Shown one piece after another: positions 33,487 through 43,390 of a DNA stretch of 49,126 bases. Source of the stretch: Pseudoalteromonas sp. 0303 (GTDB taxonomy: Bacteria > Pseudomonadota > Gammaproteobacteria > Enterobacterales > Alteromonadaceae); contig NZ_JABVXF010000032.1 of the NCBI RefSeq assembly GCF_013349995.1, positions 1 to 49,126 on the forward strand, given 5' to 3'. Every line of letters starts with the position of its first letter. Positions within the stretch are counted from its first letter, which is position 1. Below the pieces are notes generated by a model. It saw nothing but the letters and a program-made list of their open reading frames with translations, did not search any database and was not told where the DNA came from. Both the position numbers and the translations under genes were made by a program.

Positions 33487-36372
33487 ATGAAAAAAATAAT
33501 GGGACTCAGTGCAATCGCTTTTGCAGTGTTAGCAGGTTGTTCTTCTACTTCTACCACAACGCCTCCTGCAGCTAATACTAACCTTATTCCTGACTCGTTA
33601 GTTATCAGCCCAAACGACACCCGTGAGTACAAAACATTAAAACTAGATAACGAAATTGATGTAATTTTAATTTCAGATCCTAGTGCTGAAAAATCAGCTG
33701 CTGCTTTGAGTGTAGGCGTTGGTTTATTGCACGACCCTATGTCGCAACAAGGCATGGCGCACTACCTAGAGCATATGCTGTTCCTTGGTACAGACCGCTA
33801 CCCAGACACTAAAGGTTACAGTGATTTCATGACCAAAAATGGTGGCGCGCATAACGCTTACACCTGGTTAGATATCACAAACTACATGTTCAAAGTGAAC
33901 AATGATGCTTACGATGAAGCACTTGATCGTTTTGCGGATTTCTTTAAATCTCCAAAGCTTTATCCTGAGTACACAGACAAAGAAAAAAATGCGGTAAACG
34001 CAGAGTGGTCAATGCGCCGTGAAATGGACTTTTTTGGCCAATTTAAACTAGCGCGTCAAATGATGGGCTCACACCCTGCAAACCGTTTCTTAATTGGTAA
34101 CCTAGAAACTTTAGGGGACAAAGAAGGCAGCAATCTGCATAAAGAAACCGTTGCTTTCTATAACAAATATTATTCATCGAACATTATGAAAGTGGCGATG
34201 ATCTCAAATCGTCCACTGGCTGAAATGGAAGCAAAAGCTAAACAGTATTTTGCTGATATTGAAAATAAAAAAATCGAAAAACCAACGGTGACTGATAAGT
34301 TAGACTTTTCTGTTGCTGGCGGAAAGCGTGTTTACTACTCACCAAATGAAGATGTAAAACAACTACAGTTAGAGTTCACAATTGCTGATAACAGTTCACA
34401 GTTTGCGGTTAAACCAAATCGTTTTGTTTCTTACCTTTTAAGTAACGAAATGCAAGGTAGTCCTGCGCAAATCTTGCGTGATAAAGGCTGGGTGTCACGT
34501 TTATCTGCTTCTGATGCTCCAACACAATATGGTAACTACGGCAGCTTAACGGTAAATATTGAATTGACTGATGCTGGCATGCAAAACCGCGAAGAAATTG
34601 TGGCTATGGTTATGCAGTACATTGCGCTTATTAAAGAGCAGGGTGTTGATAGCAAATACTTTAATGAAATTCGTACATCGTTAAACAATGAATTTCAATT
34701 CCTAGAAAAAGGCGATGAGTTTGGTTATGTAAGTAACTTAACTGATAGCATGCAAAAGTTCCCTGTGAACAATGCAATTAATGCACCTTATTATTATGCT
34801 AAGTTTGATGCAGACGCGGTGCAAAATGTGCTGTCGCAATTAAACGAAGATACGCTACGTATTTGGTATATTTCAAAGCAAGAAGAAACAGATTCACAGC
34901 TGCATTTTTACGATGGTAAATACCGCATTGAAGATATCAGCGAAGCAGAAGTTTCTAGCTGGAATAAACCAAGTGAATACGCTTTAGCATTACCAACAGT
35001 AAACCGCTTATTACCTGAAAGCTTCTCAATTAAAACCGCTGAGTTTAAACAACAGGCGCACCCTGAACTAGTATTTGATAAGCAAGGTGTAAAAGTTTGG
35101 CGCCAAGCAAGTCAGCAGTTTGCTGAACAGCCAAAAGGCCTTGTTGAAGTTTACATTAATACGCCGGATGCCCTTGTGAATGTAAAATCACAAGTTCTTT
35201 ATGCAGTGTGGGCTGATCTTTATAACTTACAACAAAGCAAACTTAGCACAGAAGCAGCTGTCGCTGGTATGAGTTTAGGGCTACAGCCAAGTAACGGTCT
35301 TGTGTTATCGCTAAGTGGTTTCACTGATAAACAAGATGTACTTTTAGCTCAGGCGCTTGAAAATCTAACGTTAGATGTGTCTGAAGAAGGTTTTGCCCAA
35401 GCAATCGACCGTTTTAAGCGTGATTTACTCAATCAACAAAAGCAGTTCCCATTCTATCAAGCATTTGGTGAGTACTCTAAGCTTACTCGTAGTGGTAAAT
35501 TTGACACTGAAACCTTGATTGCAGCGGCAGATACACTAACCCTTGCTGATTTCGCGGCTATTAAACAATCTACACTTGCTGCAAATGATTTACGCGTATT
35601 CACTTTTGGTAACTATAACCAAAACGATGTTGAATCTATTGCGAGTAAGCTAACCGCTATACTACCTAAAGGTCATCAAGCGACTGAGTTTGCCAGAAGC
35701 AAAGCCTGGTTACCTCAGCCTGGTGAGCGTATTGTACTGCAAAAAGATATAGATGTAGCGGATGTAGCAATTATTGATATGGTTGTACACCCAACCCCTG
35801 GCTATAAGCAAAAAGCACAGGCACAAATTTTACAAAGCCACTTTAGAACCGTAGCGTTTGATAAGTTACGAACTGAAGAGCAATTAGCTTATGCGGTTGG
35901 TGCATTAGCGCGTCCTATCGAAGACTACTCTGCATTGGGTCTTTATATTCAAACACCGGTTAAAGGCCCTAAAGAAATGCAAGCGCGTTTTGATGAGTTC
36001 AAAAAGCAATACGCTGTTGAGCTTGATAACATGACAGAAGAAACATTTGCACAACTTAAAAATGCAACGCTTGTGTCTTTAAAAGAGCAACCTAAGAATT
36101 TAAGTGATGAAATGTCACCGCTTATTTCTGATTGGTACCGTGAAAACTTCAACTTTGACTCTAAAGAAAAGCTTATCGCAGAAGTTGAAAAAGTAACCTT
36201 GGCTGATCTGAAAGATTACTACAAGAAAACCATGCTCAATAGTGAAGCTGCACGTTTAAATATTCAAATGCGTGGTAGTAAGTTTGCAGATAAGCCATTT
36301 GCAGATCTGAAAAACCAAACAAAAGTTGAAAACTTAGAGAGTTATTACAAAGGCATTAAATTGCAAAAGTAA
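33487..36372 (+). CDS. ptrA: pitrilysin-type M16 zinc protease (lipoprotein)
   Basis: A 961-residue insulinase-family protease, almost the length of E. coli pitrilysin. It has a lipoprotein signal (LAGC), unlike the soluble periplasmic E. coli enzyme. The inverted zinc motif HYLEH (His92, Glu95, His96) and the third ligand Glu173 in VNAEWSM are spaced exactly as HxxEH-x76-E. Four homologous M16 domains make a peptide-degrading chamber; the second half includes FDKLRTEEQLAYAVG. It probably degrades small peptides at the cell envelope. A strong terminator follows. Confidence 0.92.
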   Translation: MKKIMGLSAIAFAVLAGCSSTSTTTPPAANTNLIPDSLVISPNDTREYKTLKLDNEIDVILISDPSAEKSAAALSVGVGLLHDPMSQQGMAHYLEHMLFLGTDRYPDTKGYSDFMTKNGGAHNAYTWLDITNYMFKVNNDAYDEALDRFADFFKSPKLYPEYTDKEKNAVNAEWSMRREMDFFGQFKLARQMMGSHPANRFLIGNLETLGDKEGSNLHKETVAFYNKYYSSNIMKVAMISNRPLAEMEAKAKQYFADIENKKIEKPTVTDKLDFSVAGGKRVYYSPNEDVKQLQLEFTIADNSSQFAVKPNRFVSYLLSNEMQGSPAQILRDKGWVSRLSASDAPTQYGNYGSLTVNIELTDAGMQNREEIVAMVMQYIALIKEQGVDSKYFNEIRTSLNNEFQFLEKGDEFGYVSNLTDSMQKFPVNNAINAPYYYAKFDADAVQNVLSQLNEDTLRIWYISKQEETDSQLHFYDGKYRIEDISEAEVSSWNKPSEYALALPTVNRLLPESFSIKTAEFKQQAHPELVFDKQGVKVWRQASQQFAEQPKGLVEVYINTPDALVNVKSQVLYAVWADLYNLQQSKLSTEAAVAGMSLGLQPSNGLVLSLSGFTDKQDVLLAQALENLTLDVSEEGFAQAIDRFKRDLLNQQKQFPFYQAFGEYSKLTRSGKFDTETLIAAADTLTLADFAAIKQSTLAANDLRVFTFGNYNQNDVESIASKLTAILPKGHQATEFARSKAWLPQPGERIVLQKDIDVADVAIIDMVVHPTPGYKQKAQAQILQSHFRTVAFDKLRTEEQLAYAVGALARPIEDYSALGLYIQTPVKGPKEMQARFDEFKKQYAVELDNMTEETFAQLKNATLVSLKEQPKNLSDEMSPLISDWYRENFNFDSKEKLIAEVEKVTLADLKDYYKKTMLNSEAARLNIQMRGSKFADKPFADLKNQTKVENLESYYKGIKLQK

Positions 36373-36389
36373 CCTAATAGTTGATAAAC

Positions 36390-36417
36390 AAAAGCCCAAG
36401 CAATTGCTTGGGCTTTT
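36390..36417. terminator. bidirectional rho-independent terminator
   Basis: A perfect palindrome made of AAAAGCCCAAGCAA and TTGCTTGGGCTTTT, shared by the protease gene and the convergent antiporter gene, which ends at 36422. Confidence 0.9.
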
Positions 36418-36421
36418 TAAT

Positions 36422-37804
36422 TTATGCGATAATCAAAAACCCTATAAATGCAGCGCTTGCTGCAAGTAAGGTATAAGGCAGTTGTGTGATAGCATGGCCG
36501 ACTAAATCACACCCTGAGCCTTGTGCAGCAAGTACCGTGGAGTCAGAATAAAAGCAGGCTTGACTACCAAACGATGACGCCGACAACAAAGCACCAATCA
36601 CTAAAGGAATATTGGCATCAATTGCGTAAGCCAGTGGCATTACTATAGGAATCGTTACCGCGAAAATCCCCCAGCTTGAACCCGTTGCAAAAGCAAGGAC
36701 TGCCATTGCTAAAAACACCACGGCAGGTAAGTACTGTGCTGTCATATAAGGGCTTAATGTATTAATGACATATTGCGGAAGCATTAATTGGTCACACACA
36801 TCTTTAAATATAAATGCAGCAACCACAGTCCCAATAGCGGGGATCATACTTTTAAAACCATCGAGCATACGCTCAACGAGTTCTGACAATGTCATTAACT
36901 TTTGTAACATGTAAAAAGGTAAAACAACGGCAAAAGTTGCAAGCAACCCTTTATATACGTCAATGTCAAAGTAAACAGTAAACGCAACAAGTAAAACTAT
37001 CGGCACTAAAAAGTTATAGAGTTTGCCGTTTGATGCTGCTGTTTCAAAGTTTTCTTCCGCTGCTTTCACTGCGTATTCATCTGCTGTTTGAATATCTGTG
37101 TATTGGCTATTCGAGATCTCGATTTGATTATTCATGGCACGTAGTTGTGCTTTTTTCATCGGACCAAAAGCAGGGATCACATTTAAGCTAACCAGTAATA
37201 CCACAATGACTGCAAACCAAGCGTATAACATATAAGGGATTGCTTGAATGTAGACGGCAATACCTTGGCCTTCTGGTGCAACATTATTATCAACTAACAA
37301 GCCGCCAAAAAAAACGGCCCATGTAGAGAGTGGTACAAGCACACAGATAGGCGCAGCAGTTGAGTCAACAACATAAGCGAGCATTTCACGGCTAATTTTA
37401 AACTTATCGGTGATACGCTTCATGGTTTCACCAACGGTTAATGCATTTAAGTAATCATCAATAAAAATAATCACACCTAGCACAAAGGTCATCACCAACG
37501 ATGAGCGCTGGCCTTTTGCAAATTTTAACGCTAATTCGGCGAAGGCACTTGCACCTCCGGTTCTCACTAATAAAGCGATTAATGCACCAAACCCACCACA
37601 GACTAAAATTAGCCAAGCAATGGTTTCGTCTTGCATTACTTTTAATGAAATATCAGCAAAATTGGCTAACACAGCGGTTGGGCCTAGCATGGCTAAACCA
37701 AACAAAGATCCAATTAGTAAAGATAAAATAGGGCGGCGTAAAAATACGGCCAAAACCACCACCAATACTGGCGGCAGTAAACTTAACGCAGAAGGTTCTT
37801 GCAT
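36422..37804 (-). CDS. NhaC-family Na+/H+ antiporter-like transporter
   Basis: A 460-residue membrane protein with about eleven TM helices. The central motif GVIIFIDDYLNALTVGETM and the following STAAPICVLVPLSTW are typical of the NhaC superfamily. C-terminal helices include LAFATGSSWGIFAV and GSQACFYSDSTVLAA, also typical. Members exchange Na+/H+ or transport organic substrates such as lysine or malate/lactate; the substrate is not clear. The ATG at 37804 is preferred, although no strong Shine-Dalgarno is seen; a TTG at 37828 would add eight residues. Confidence 0.85.
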   Translation of the reverse strand: MQEPSALSLLPPVLVVVLAVFLRRPILSLLIGSLFGLAMLGPTAVLANFADISLKVMQDETIAWLILVCGGFGALIALLVRTGGASAFAELALKFAKGQRSSLVMTFVLGVIIFIDDYLNALTVGETMKRITDKFKISREMLAYVVDSTAAPICVLVPLSTWAVFFGGLLVDNNVAPEGQGIAVYIQAIPYMLYAWFAVIVVLLVSLNVIPAFGPMKKAQLRAMNNQIEISNSQYTDIQTADEYAVKAAEENFETAASNGKLYNFLVPIVLLVAFTVYFDIDVYKGLLATFAVVLPFYMLQKLMTLSELVERMLDGFKSMIPAIGTVVAAFIFKDVCDQLMLPQYVINTLSPYMTAQYLPAVVFLAMAVLAFATGSSWGIFAVTIPIVMPLAYAIDANIPLVIGALLSASSFGSQACFYSDSTVLAAQGSGCDLVGHAITQLPYTLLAASAAFIGFLIIA

Positions 37805-37934
37805 TATATTTTTCACACAGTTAAGCAATGCGAGATTGCTTACAGAAATCAGAAGTCTATCGACTCAAGTAACTGCTTTACGCGAACACACTTTTATGGA
37901 CCCATTAGGGAAAGTGCCTGCGTTGGCTGGCGCC

Positions 37935-37967
37935 AGACAGTATAGAGGGTATACTGCTTTTGTTTTG
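37935..37967 (+). other. hairpin with T-rich 3' flank of unknown role
   Basis: CAGTATA and TATACTG pair around GAGGG (near 37937-37955), followed by CTTTTGTTTT on the plus strand. The 285-bp region between the antiporter and Nudix genes otherwise shows no gene I can support. It could be a terminator for a short transcript or part of an antiporter leader. Confidence 0.35.
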
Positions 37968-38089
37968 CCCAAAACATCGCAAGAAAAATAATCCTGAATA
38001 TTAATTTAGTCAATAACAATTTTTATTGCGATGATAATTATTTTACACTCATCAATAACGTCACTTTTTATTAAATGAGCAAAGGGATT

Positions 38090-38494
38090 ATGGCATTTTC
38101 AGATACTTACAGACTCAGTAGCCATGCGGTTATCACCAACAACCAAGGGCAAGTGTTATTACTAAAAGCTGATTACGGTCAAAAAAGTTGGGGGTTACCT
38201 GGCGGCGCTTTAGATAAAGGTGAAACCATTCATCAAGCGTTACTTCGCGAATGCCAAGAAGAACTTAATTGTGACGTAGATATCGCTTATTTAAGTGGTG
38301 TTTATTATCACACAGCGTTTAACTCTCATGCGTTTATTTTCCGTGCTCATATGGCTGAGGACGCTGAGATAATGTTGAGCGATGAGCACACAGAGTTCGG
38401 CTACTTCGATATAGACGAGTTATCTAAAGTACAAAAAGAGCGTGTTCTTGACTGCCTTAATTTTAGCAATGATGTCGTTAGTAAGGTGTTTTAA
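38090..38494 (+). CDS. Nudix hydrolase
   Basis: A 134-residue protein with one Nudix domain. The Nudix box runs from GALDKGE through RECQEELNCDV. It keeps G-x5-E-x7-REUxEE but has Asn where Gly is usual before the last hydrophobic residue. The substrate is not predictable. An in-frame ATG at 38075 would add five residues; ATG 38090 is preferred because AAAGGG lies just upstream, though close. Three bases separate it from the GNAT gene, so they likely form an operon. Confidence 0.85.
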   Translation: MAFSDTYRLSSHAVITNNQGQVLLLKADYGQKSWGLPGGALDKGETIHQALLRECQEELNCDVDIAYLSGVYYHTAFNSHAFIFRAHMAEDAEIMLSDEHTEFGYFDIDELSKVQKERVLDCLNFSNDVVSKVF

Positions 38495-38497
38495 TAA

Positions 38498-38989
38498 ATG
38501 TTAGATATATATTTACGTGCCGGGCAGCCTGATGATGCGACTTTTATCGTTGAGCTTTTAAACCAAGCAACATTTTTAGAGCACATTGGTAATAAAAATA
38601 TTAATACGCCCGTACAAGCTGAGCATTATATTCAACAAACGTTTATAAATAGCCACCAGCAATTGGGCTTTGGCAGTTATATTGTTTGTTTAGCTGATGA
38701 TACACCGGTTGGAATGGTGGGGCTCTTTCAGCGCGATGCGTTAGCTATCCCCGATTTAGGATTTGCATTGTTAGCTAAATATGAAGGCAAGGGTATTATT
38801 ACAGCTGCTGCTCGGTTATTGATGGCAAAAAAACACGTATTAGAGCTTGGTGTGCTTGCTGCAATAACCTCGCAAACAAATATTGGTTCACAGAAGGTGT
38901 TACAGAAACTTGGTTTTGAGTTTATAGGCGATGTCATCATTAATGATGACAATCAGCCTCTAAAACTCTTATTAAAGAGCAAGCTTTGA
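38498..38989 (+). CDS. GNAT-family acetyltransferase (RimJ/RimL-like)
   Basis: A 163-residue protein of the type that transfers an acetyl group from acetyl-CoA to a protein N-terminus or small molecule. Conserved parts: YLRAGQPDDATFIVELLN, then VGMVGLFQRDALAIPDLGFAL, a divergent acetyl-CoA loop (YEGKGIITAAARLLM, about 97-111) and the C-terminal NIGSQKVLQKLGFEFIG. Its 3' end overlaps the convergent pqiC gene by 18 bp. Confidence 0.83.
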   Translation: MLDIYLRAGQPDDATFIVELLNQATFLEHIGNKNINTPVQAEHYIQQTFINSHQQLGFGSYIVCLADDTPVGMVGLFQRDALAIPDLGFALLAKYEGKGIITAAARLLMAKKHVLELGVLAAITSQTNIGSQKVLQKLGFEFIGDVIINDDNQPLKLLLKSKL

Positions 38990-39583
38990 TACTTCGTTTG
39001 CAACCTGTTTGTTGACCTTTAGCCACGTTGACTCAAGTGTTGCGACAAGCCCTTCGTAATCACTGTCTTGAAGTGGTGTAAGCTCATTAAAATAATTGAC
39101 CGCCTTTAACTTTCGGCCAGATTCAGGGTTTGTATAGTACAAACGCCAAAGCCCGGCAATGTTGGCATTGCCTTGTTCATCGCCGTTGAAGTGATGTAGC
39201 TCATATTCTAATTCATAGAAACTTTGCTGATCTAAATCGGTGATCACTGGCAAGCCGTTTATTACCATCCAATTATCAAGTTCAGTGTAAAGCTGTTGAT
39301 GGGCACTGGCGGTTAACATTAAATCAGGTGATTCGCTCCATAAATGGTAGTTAGCAGCATTGACTCGGTTGTTGTCGAGAACCATAGCAATGCCACGATT
39401 ATTAAGCGCACCACGTAGCTGTACGGTGTTAATTCTGAGCTGAGCTTGCGTATTTTCTGCTAAGCGTTGCATCGCAGTAATTGGCTGCGAAAATTGATAA
39501 TACTCAATGGTCGAGAATGACGTTTGACTGCAGGCCGAAAGTAACAGCACTGATGCCACTGAAGCACAGAGTTTATAGTTCAT
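38972..39583 (-). CDS. pqiC: PqiC outer-membrane lipoprotein (YmbA family)
   Basis: A 203-residue lipoprotein (LSAC) of the ABC-type transport auxiliary family. It is thought to sit in the outer membrane and receive the PqiB tunnel. Its start overlaps the pqiB stop by one base. Sequence similarity in this family is low, so the call rests on the lipobox, length and position after pqiA-pqiB. Confidence 0.83.
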   Translation of the reverse strand: MNYKLCASVASVLLLSACSQTSFSTIEYYQFSQPITAMQRLAENTQAQLRINTVQLRGALNNRGIAMVLDNNRVNAANYHLWSESPDLMLTASAHQQLYTELDNWMVINGLPVITDLDQQSFYELEYELHHFNGDEQGNANIAGLWRLYYTNPESGRKLKAVNYFNELTPLQDSDYEGLVATLESTWLKVNKQVANEVSKLAL

Positions 39584-41238
39584 TATTGTTTCCTCGGCGT
39601 TGGATCGGCAGGTAGCTCTTTATCAAAGATCAACATATTAGGTTGCTGGTTTAAACCTCTTGTGAATGGCTGTAGCTCTTCACTTAAACGTTTAAATTCA
39701 GATAAAGTCGTTTGTAACTGCTGGTGGAATGTTGAACCTTGCTCATAACTTGCCATGGTCTTTTCAAATTGTTTCATGGTTTTATCGAACTGTTGCATGC
39801 TCTTAGTCATTTCTGCAAAGTTGCGATTTATATCACCCGGTAAGTCTTGTGTATCTTGCTTATTTAGTAACTCTCTCATGTCATGAGCAAGCGCTTGGTA
39901 CTCGGCAAAGGTGGTCTGCATTTGTGCCAAGCTATCTTCAATTTTAAGGTTATTTACTTTATTTAGCACATCAGAGACCTGGTCGGCTATGACTGTAATA
40001 CCGCTTGATACACTCGGGAATACAGTGTACTCGGCTATTGTCTTTAATTCGGCAGGCTCTGCATTATCGTAAATATCTAAGTCAACGTACACGGCGCCAG
40101 TGAGTAAGTTACCCGGCTTTAAAGAAGCACGAAGACCATTTTTGATCCAACCATCTAAACTCGAGTACCAAAACTCGCGTGCTGCTGCACTGTCGTGGTA
40201 GAGGCGCCCATATTCAATTTTTATCAGGGCAGGTACTGCGGTATTATCGGTTCTAAAGTGTGCGGGCTTACCATCTATTATGACACTTGCAGGTGCTTCA
40301 ACCACACTACCGATACGCATACCTCGGTATTCTACAGGAGCGCCAGCGCGTAAGCCGCGAATTGATTGCTCAAAGTCGATTAAGTAATAGTCAAAATCGT
40401 AAAAGCGTTCTTCTAAGGCGGCTTTGTAGCTATTACTTAAAGAAAAGCTATGGCCGTTACTGGCAACTTCACCGGGAGCTTGTTGCTCAGGAATACCAAC
40501 AGAAATACCGCCTTTGAGCAATTTACTTAAGGAGCCTGTATTAACATTAATACCATCTGCAGAGAGGTCTATTTCGATGCCCGAGTTTACCCAGAAAATA
40601 GAGTTTAAGGTGATCAAGTTTTGGTATGGCTCATTGATAAAAATGCCATATTTCATCGCTTGATTCTTCCAATCAAAGGTGGCGGTTTCTATTTGGCCAA
40701 TTTTGTAATCTTTAAAGTAAATACCGGTACTCACATCAAGCACTTCTGCGTTATAACTTAATAGGGTGAAGCGCCCACCTTTTACATCTTTACCAATTAG
40801 AGCCGGTTCATCTTGTAGCTCAAATCTTTCGGCCAGCTTTTTACTTTCACCCGGTGCAAATTCTAAATACACACCAGAGAGTAGGGTGCTCATGCCGCTT
40901 ATGCCGGTATCGTCAATCCGTGGTTTTACAACCCAAATTTTCGCATCATCTGTGAGTAAATCGTCGTAATGTTTATCGATTTGCGCCCGTGCGATAACGC
41001 TATTTTGTTTATCTGATAAACGAACATGGTCGATTTGGCCAATCTTCACGCTACGTACTTTTATTTCTGTTTTACCCGCCACAATACCTTCTGCATGAGG
41101 CATTTTGATGAAGATGGTGGTGCCTTTATTTGCTTGATACTGGTACAACATCCATGCGCCAATTAATAAGGCAATAACTGGAATGATCCAGATGGCCGAT
41201 ATATTTGGCGCTGTTTTTATTTTAGCGGTTTCGCTCAT
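39583..41238 (-). CDS. pqiB: PqiB intermembrane transport protein (three MCE domains)
   Basis: A 551-residue protein with one N-terminal TM helix (about 14-32) and three tandem MCE/MlaD domains. The first starts with GTTIFIKMPHAEGIVAGKTEIKVRSVKIG (first part GTTIFIKMPHAEG). The third has IRGLRAGAPVEYRGMRIG, and LLTGAVYVDL is a typical MCE ending. A long helical, Gln-rich C-terminus (about 430-520) would form the syringe-like tube. It is believed to move lipids between membranes. Its ATG overlaps the pqiA stop by four bases. Confidence 0.92.
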   Translation of the reverse strand: MSETAKIKTAPNISAIWIIPVIALLIGAWMLYQYQANKGTTIFIKMPHAEGIVAGKTEIKVRSVKIGQIDHVRLSDKQNSVIARAQIDKHYDDLLTDDAKIWVVKPRIDDTGISGMSTLLSGVYLEFAPGESKKLAERFELQDEPALIGKDVKGGRFTLLSYNAEVLDVSTGIYFKDYKIGQIETATFDWKNQAMKYGIFINEPYQNLITLNSIFWVNSGIEIDLSADGINVNTGSLSKLLKGGISVGIPEQQAPGEVASNGHSFSLSNSYKAALEERFYDFDYYLIDFEQSIRGLRAGAPVEYRGMRIGSVVEAPASVIIDGKPAHFRTDNTAVPALIKIEYGRLYHDSAAAREFWYSSLDGWIKNGLRASLKPGNLLTGAVYVDLDIYDNAEPAELKTIAEYTVFPSVSSGITVIADQVSDVLNKVNNLKIEDSLAQMQTTFAEYQALAHDMRELLNKQDTQDLPGDINRNFAEMTKSMQQFDKTMKQFEKTMASYEQGSTFHQQLQTTLSEFKRLSEELQPFTRGLNQQPNMLIFDKELPADPTPRKQ

Positions 41239-42473
41239 GCCAAGGTCTCTTGTTTCGCAGTACTTAAGTTATCTGGGTTATCCCACAATAAACGGGGATC
41301 AAACGCATGGGCTGCCAACATTTGGCAAATAACCATGGTTGTAAAAAATATTGTGCCAATGCCAGGTGTTACTGACATTAAGTTTCCTAGTTGTACTAAG
41401 GCTACTAGAATCGCCACAACAAATACATCGATCATTGACCATTTACCAATAAATTCAGTCAATTGGTAAATACGTGTATAGCTTTTAGTTTGTCTGTTTG
41501 CTGGCCTCATCACCATAAAGCATAAAAAACTTAATATTAGCGCTTTGGCAAGGGGTACAACCACACTCGCTAAAAAGATGATCATTGCGATAGGGTACGA
41601 GCCACTATTCCATAAAATCATTACGCCACCAATAATGGTCGATGGAGTTTCATCGCCAAGGCTTGTGGTGTACATAATAGGATAGACATTAGCAGGAATA
41701 TAACAGGCCACTGAGGTTAATAACCATGCTGCGGCTTTTTGCACACTAAAAGGGTTACGACTGTAAGTTTTAGAGTCGCAGCGTGAACAGATTTCGGTCG
41801 TACACAGTTGTCCACAAACATGACATGCTCTTAATCCTTGATCAATAGCACGCGTATTTGGCTGTGTTTGCTCTATATATTCTGGTTCTTTTAATTGTTG
41901 CCATAAGGTGTGCTTATTTAATTTTGCTGTGGCTGCCACATAACAGATAACAAAAGCGCTATAGGCCCAAAAGCTTACACCAAATTCAATATCGGCCATC
42001 GACATGATTTTAACCATACTGACCATCACACCAATTAAAAAAATCTCAGACATGATCCAAGGCTCTAACGCAAAGGTGGTTTTTAACAGTCTTTTTCCCC
42101 ATTGATACGGCAGCGCTTTTAGTAAGCCTAAATGCAGAGGAATTATGAGTACTAATAAAAGTAGTGGCAGACCAATAATACTGGTGTCGATGAACAAACC
42201 TAAAAAGTCGTTGTCGTAATTAAAGAGAATACGTGCGGCATCTGGTAAGGTGATTGTTTGGGTAATACCACTACTGGTAAAAGACAGAAATGGGTAAAAC
42301 ATACTACTCAGTAGCATAACAATAGCACTTAAACTTAGTGCGACCACCATACTATCTTGGTTAGCTTGCGATGCCGAAAGCTTTGTATTGCAATGAGGGC
42401 ATATTGCCACTTGTTTTGCACTTAAGTGTGGGATCTCAATGACAAGATCGCAGCTAGGACAGGCTGTTTGCAA
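41235..42473 (-). CDS. pqiA: PqiA integral membrane protein
   Basis: A 412-residue inner-membrane protein with two PqiA domains. Each is preceded by a zinc-ribbon-like cysteine motif: CPSCDLVIEIP with ICPHCNTKL near the N-terminus and CHVCGQLCTTEICSRC near 210-225. About eight TM helices follow in two sets. It works with PqiB and PqiC in the paraquat-inducible envelope lipid transport system. The start is a TTG at 42473, since the first cysteine motif begins at residue 5 and no upstream ATG is in frame. Confidence 0.9.
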   Translation of the reverse strand: MQTACPSCDLVIEIPHLSAKQVAICPHCNTKLSASQANQDSMVVALSLSAIVMLLSSMFYPFLSFTSSGITQTITLPDAARILFNYDNDFLGLFIDTSIIGLPLLLLVLIIPLHLGLLKALPYQWGKRLLKTTFALEPWIMSEIFLIGVMVSMVKIMSMADIEFGVSFWAYSAFVICYVAATAKLNKHTLWQQLKEPEYIEQTQPNTRAIDQGLRACHVCGQLCTTEICSRCDSKTYSRNPFSVQKAAAWLLTSVACYIPANVYPIMYTTSLGDETPSTIIGGVMILWNSGSYPIAMIIFLASVVVPLAKALILSFLCFMVMRPANRQTKSYTRIYQLTEFIGKWSMIDVFVVAILVALVQLGNLMSVTPGIGTIFFTTMVICQMLAAHAFDPRLLWDNPDNLSTAKQETLA

Positions 42474-42613
42474 ACTTAGGGTCTCTTAAACAAGAACTTA
42501 GTTAAGTTTGCATCAAATAGTGTATAAATTCAAATGCACCTTTGTTTAATATAAGCTAATATTTGTACAAAGCGATAACGCTTTTTAATACATTTAATTC
42601 TTTAAGGTGAGCA

Positions 42614-43390
42614 GTGAAGCAATTATTTATCCTTTTAATGTTGTTTGTTAGTGCTAAAGGTGAGTGTTTATCTGAGCCAAATACGCAAAAGCCTATAGTT
42701 GTTGCTGCAAGCGCCTCTTTGCCTCCTTACGTCATTCAAGACACTAACAGCGGTATTCAACTCGAAATATTGAAAGCTGCTTTTAAATCGCAAGGCATAT
42801 CTAATATCGATATCCATTACATGTCTAATAAGCGTGCTGAGCAGCAGCTTATGCAGGGCAAAGTAGATATTGCATTAAATTTTCCACCCGTACTCACGCC
42901 GCATGTTTATAAAAGTGACGAGCTACTGAGCTACCAAAATGTGGCGGTTAGCCTTGCCAATAAAGAGCTGAAAATTAATAGTATTTACGATTTAGCAGGT
43001 AAAAGCGTGCTTGCCTTTCAAAATGCGACGAATTTCATTGAAGCACCTTTTAAATCGGTTACCAATATTTTGCGTTCTTACGAAGAAGTAGTTAACCAAG
43101 AAGCACAAGTTGATCACCTTATGAAAGGCTGGGTCGATGTAATTATCCTAGAGCGCCGAGTGTTTTTATATTATTTAGAAAAATATAAACAAAGCGCTGA
43201 GGTAAAACCTTTTATTGTGCATGCAATCTTTAAAGAAGCACCAAGACCTGCGTTTTTTTACAGTAAAACTTTAAAAAACACCTTTAATTTGGGTCTTGGT
43301 GAGATCATTGAGTCAGGCCAATACCAAGCAATTATTCGCCTTGATGGTACTGAGTACGCGCAACTTTCAGAGCCCGAGTTACGCGAATAA
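42614..43390 (+). CDS. SBP_bac_3-type periplasmic binding protein
   Basis: A 258-residue protein with a short signal peptide (cut near SAKGEC) and the family 3 solute-binding fold: VVAASASLPPYVIQDTNSGIQLEIL, then VDIALNFPP and the hinge DLAGKSVLAFQNA. It is transcribed alone, with no transporter genes beside it, which is common in marine genomes where such proteins act as sensors or orphan receptors. Start GTG at 42614 with AAGGTGA upstream. Its last 12 bases overlap the convergent thioesterase gene. The ligand, probably an amino acid or similar, is unknown. Confidence 0.8.
   Translation: MKQLFILLMLFVSAKGECLSEPNTQKPIVVAASASLPPYVIQDTNSGIQLEILKAAFKSQGISNIDIHYMSNKRAEQQLMQGKVDIALNFPPVLTPHVYKSDELLSYQNVAVSLANKELKINSIYDLAGKSVLAFQNATNFIEAPFKSVTNILRSYEEVVNQEAQVDHLMKGWVDVIILERRVFLYYLEKYKQSAEVKPFIVHAIFKEAPRPAFFYSKTLKNTFNLGLGEIIESGQYQAIIRLDGTEYAQLSEPELRE

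Noticed and set aside
37620..37991. A 123-codon plus-strand frame antisense to the start of the NhaC-type gene
   Set aside because: Most of it mirrors the antiporter coding strand, it has no Shine-Dalgarno, and the part beyond the gene has no protein-like pattern.
37829..38000. Possible lysine riboswitch before the NhaC-type gene
   Set aside because: A CTCAAGTAAC match to the L-box exists only on the wrong strand for the antiporter, and the other conserved L-box segments are missing.
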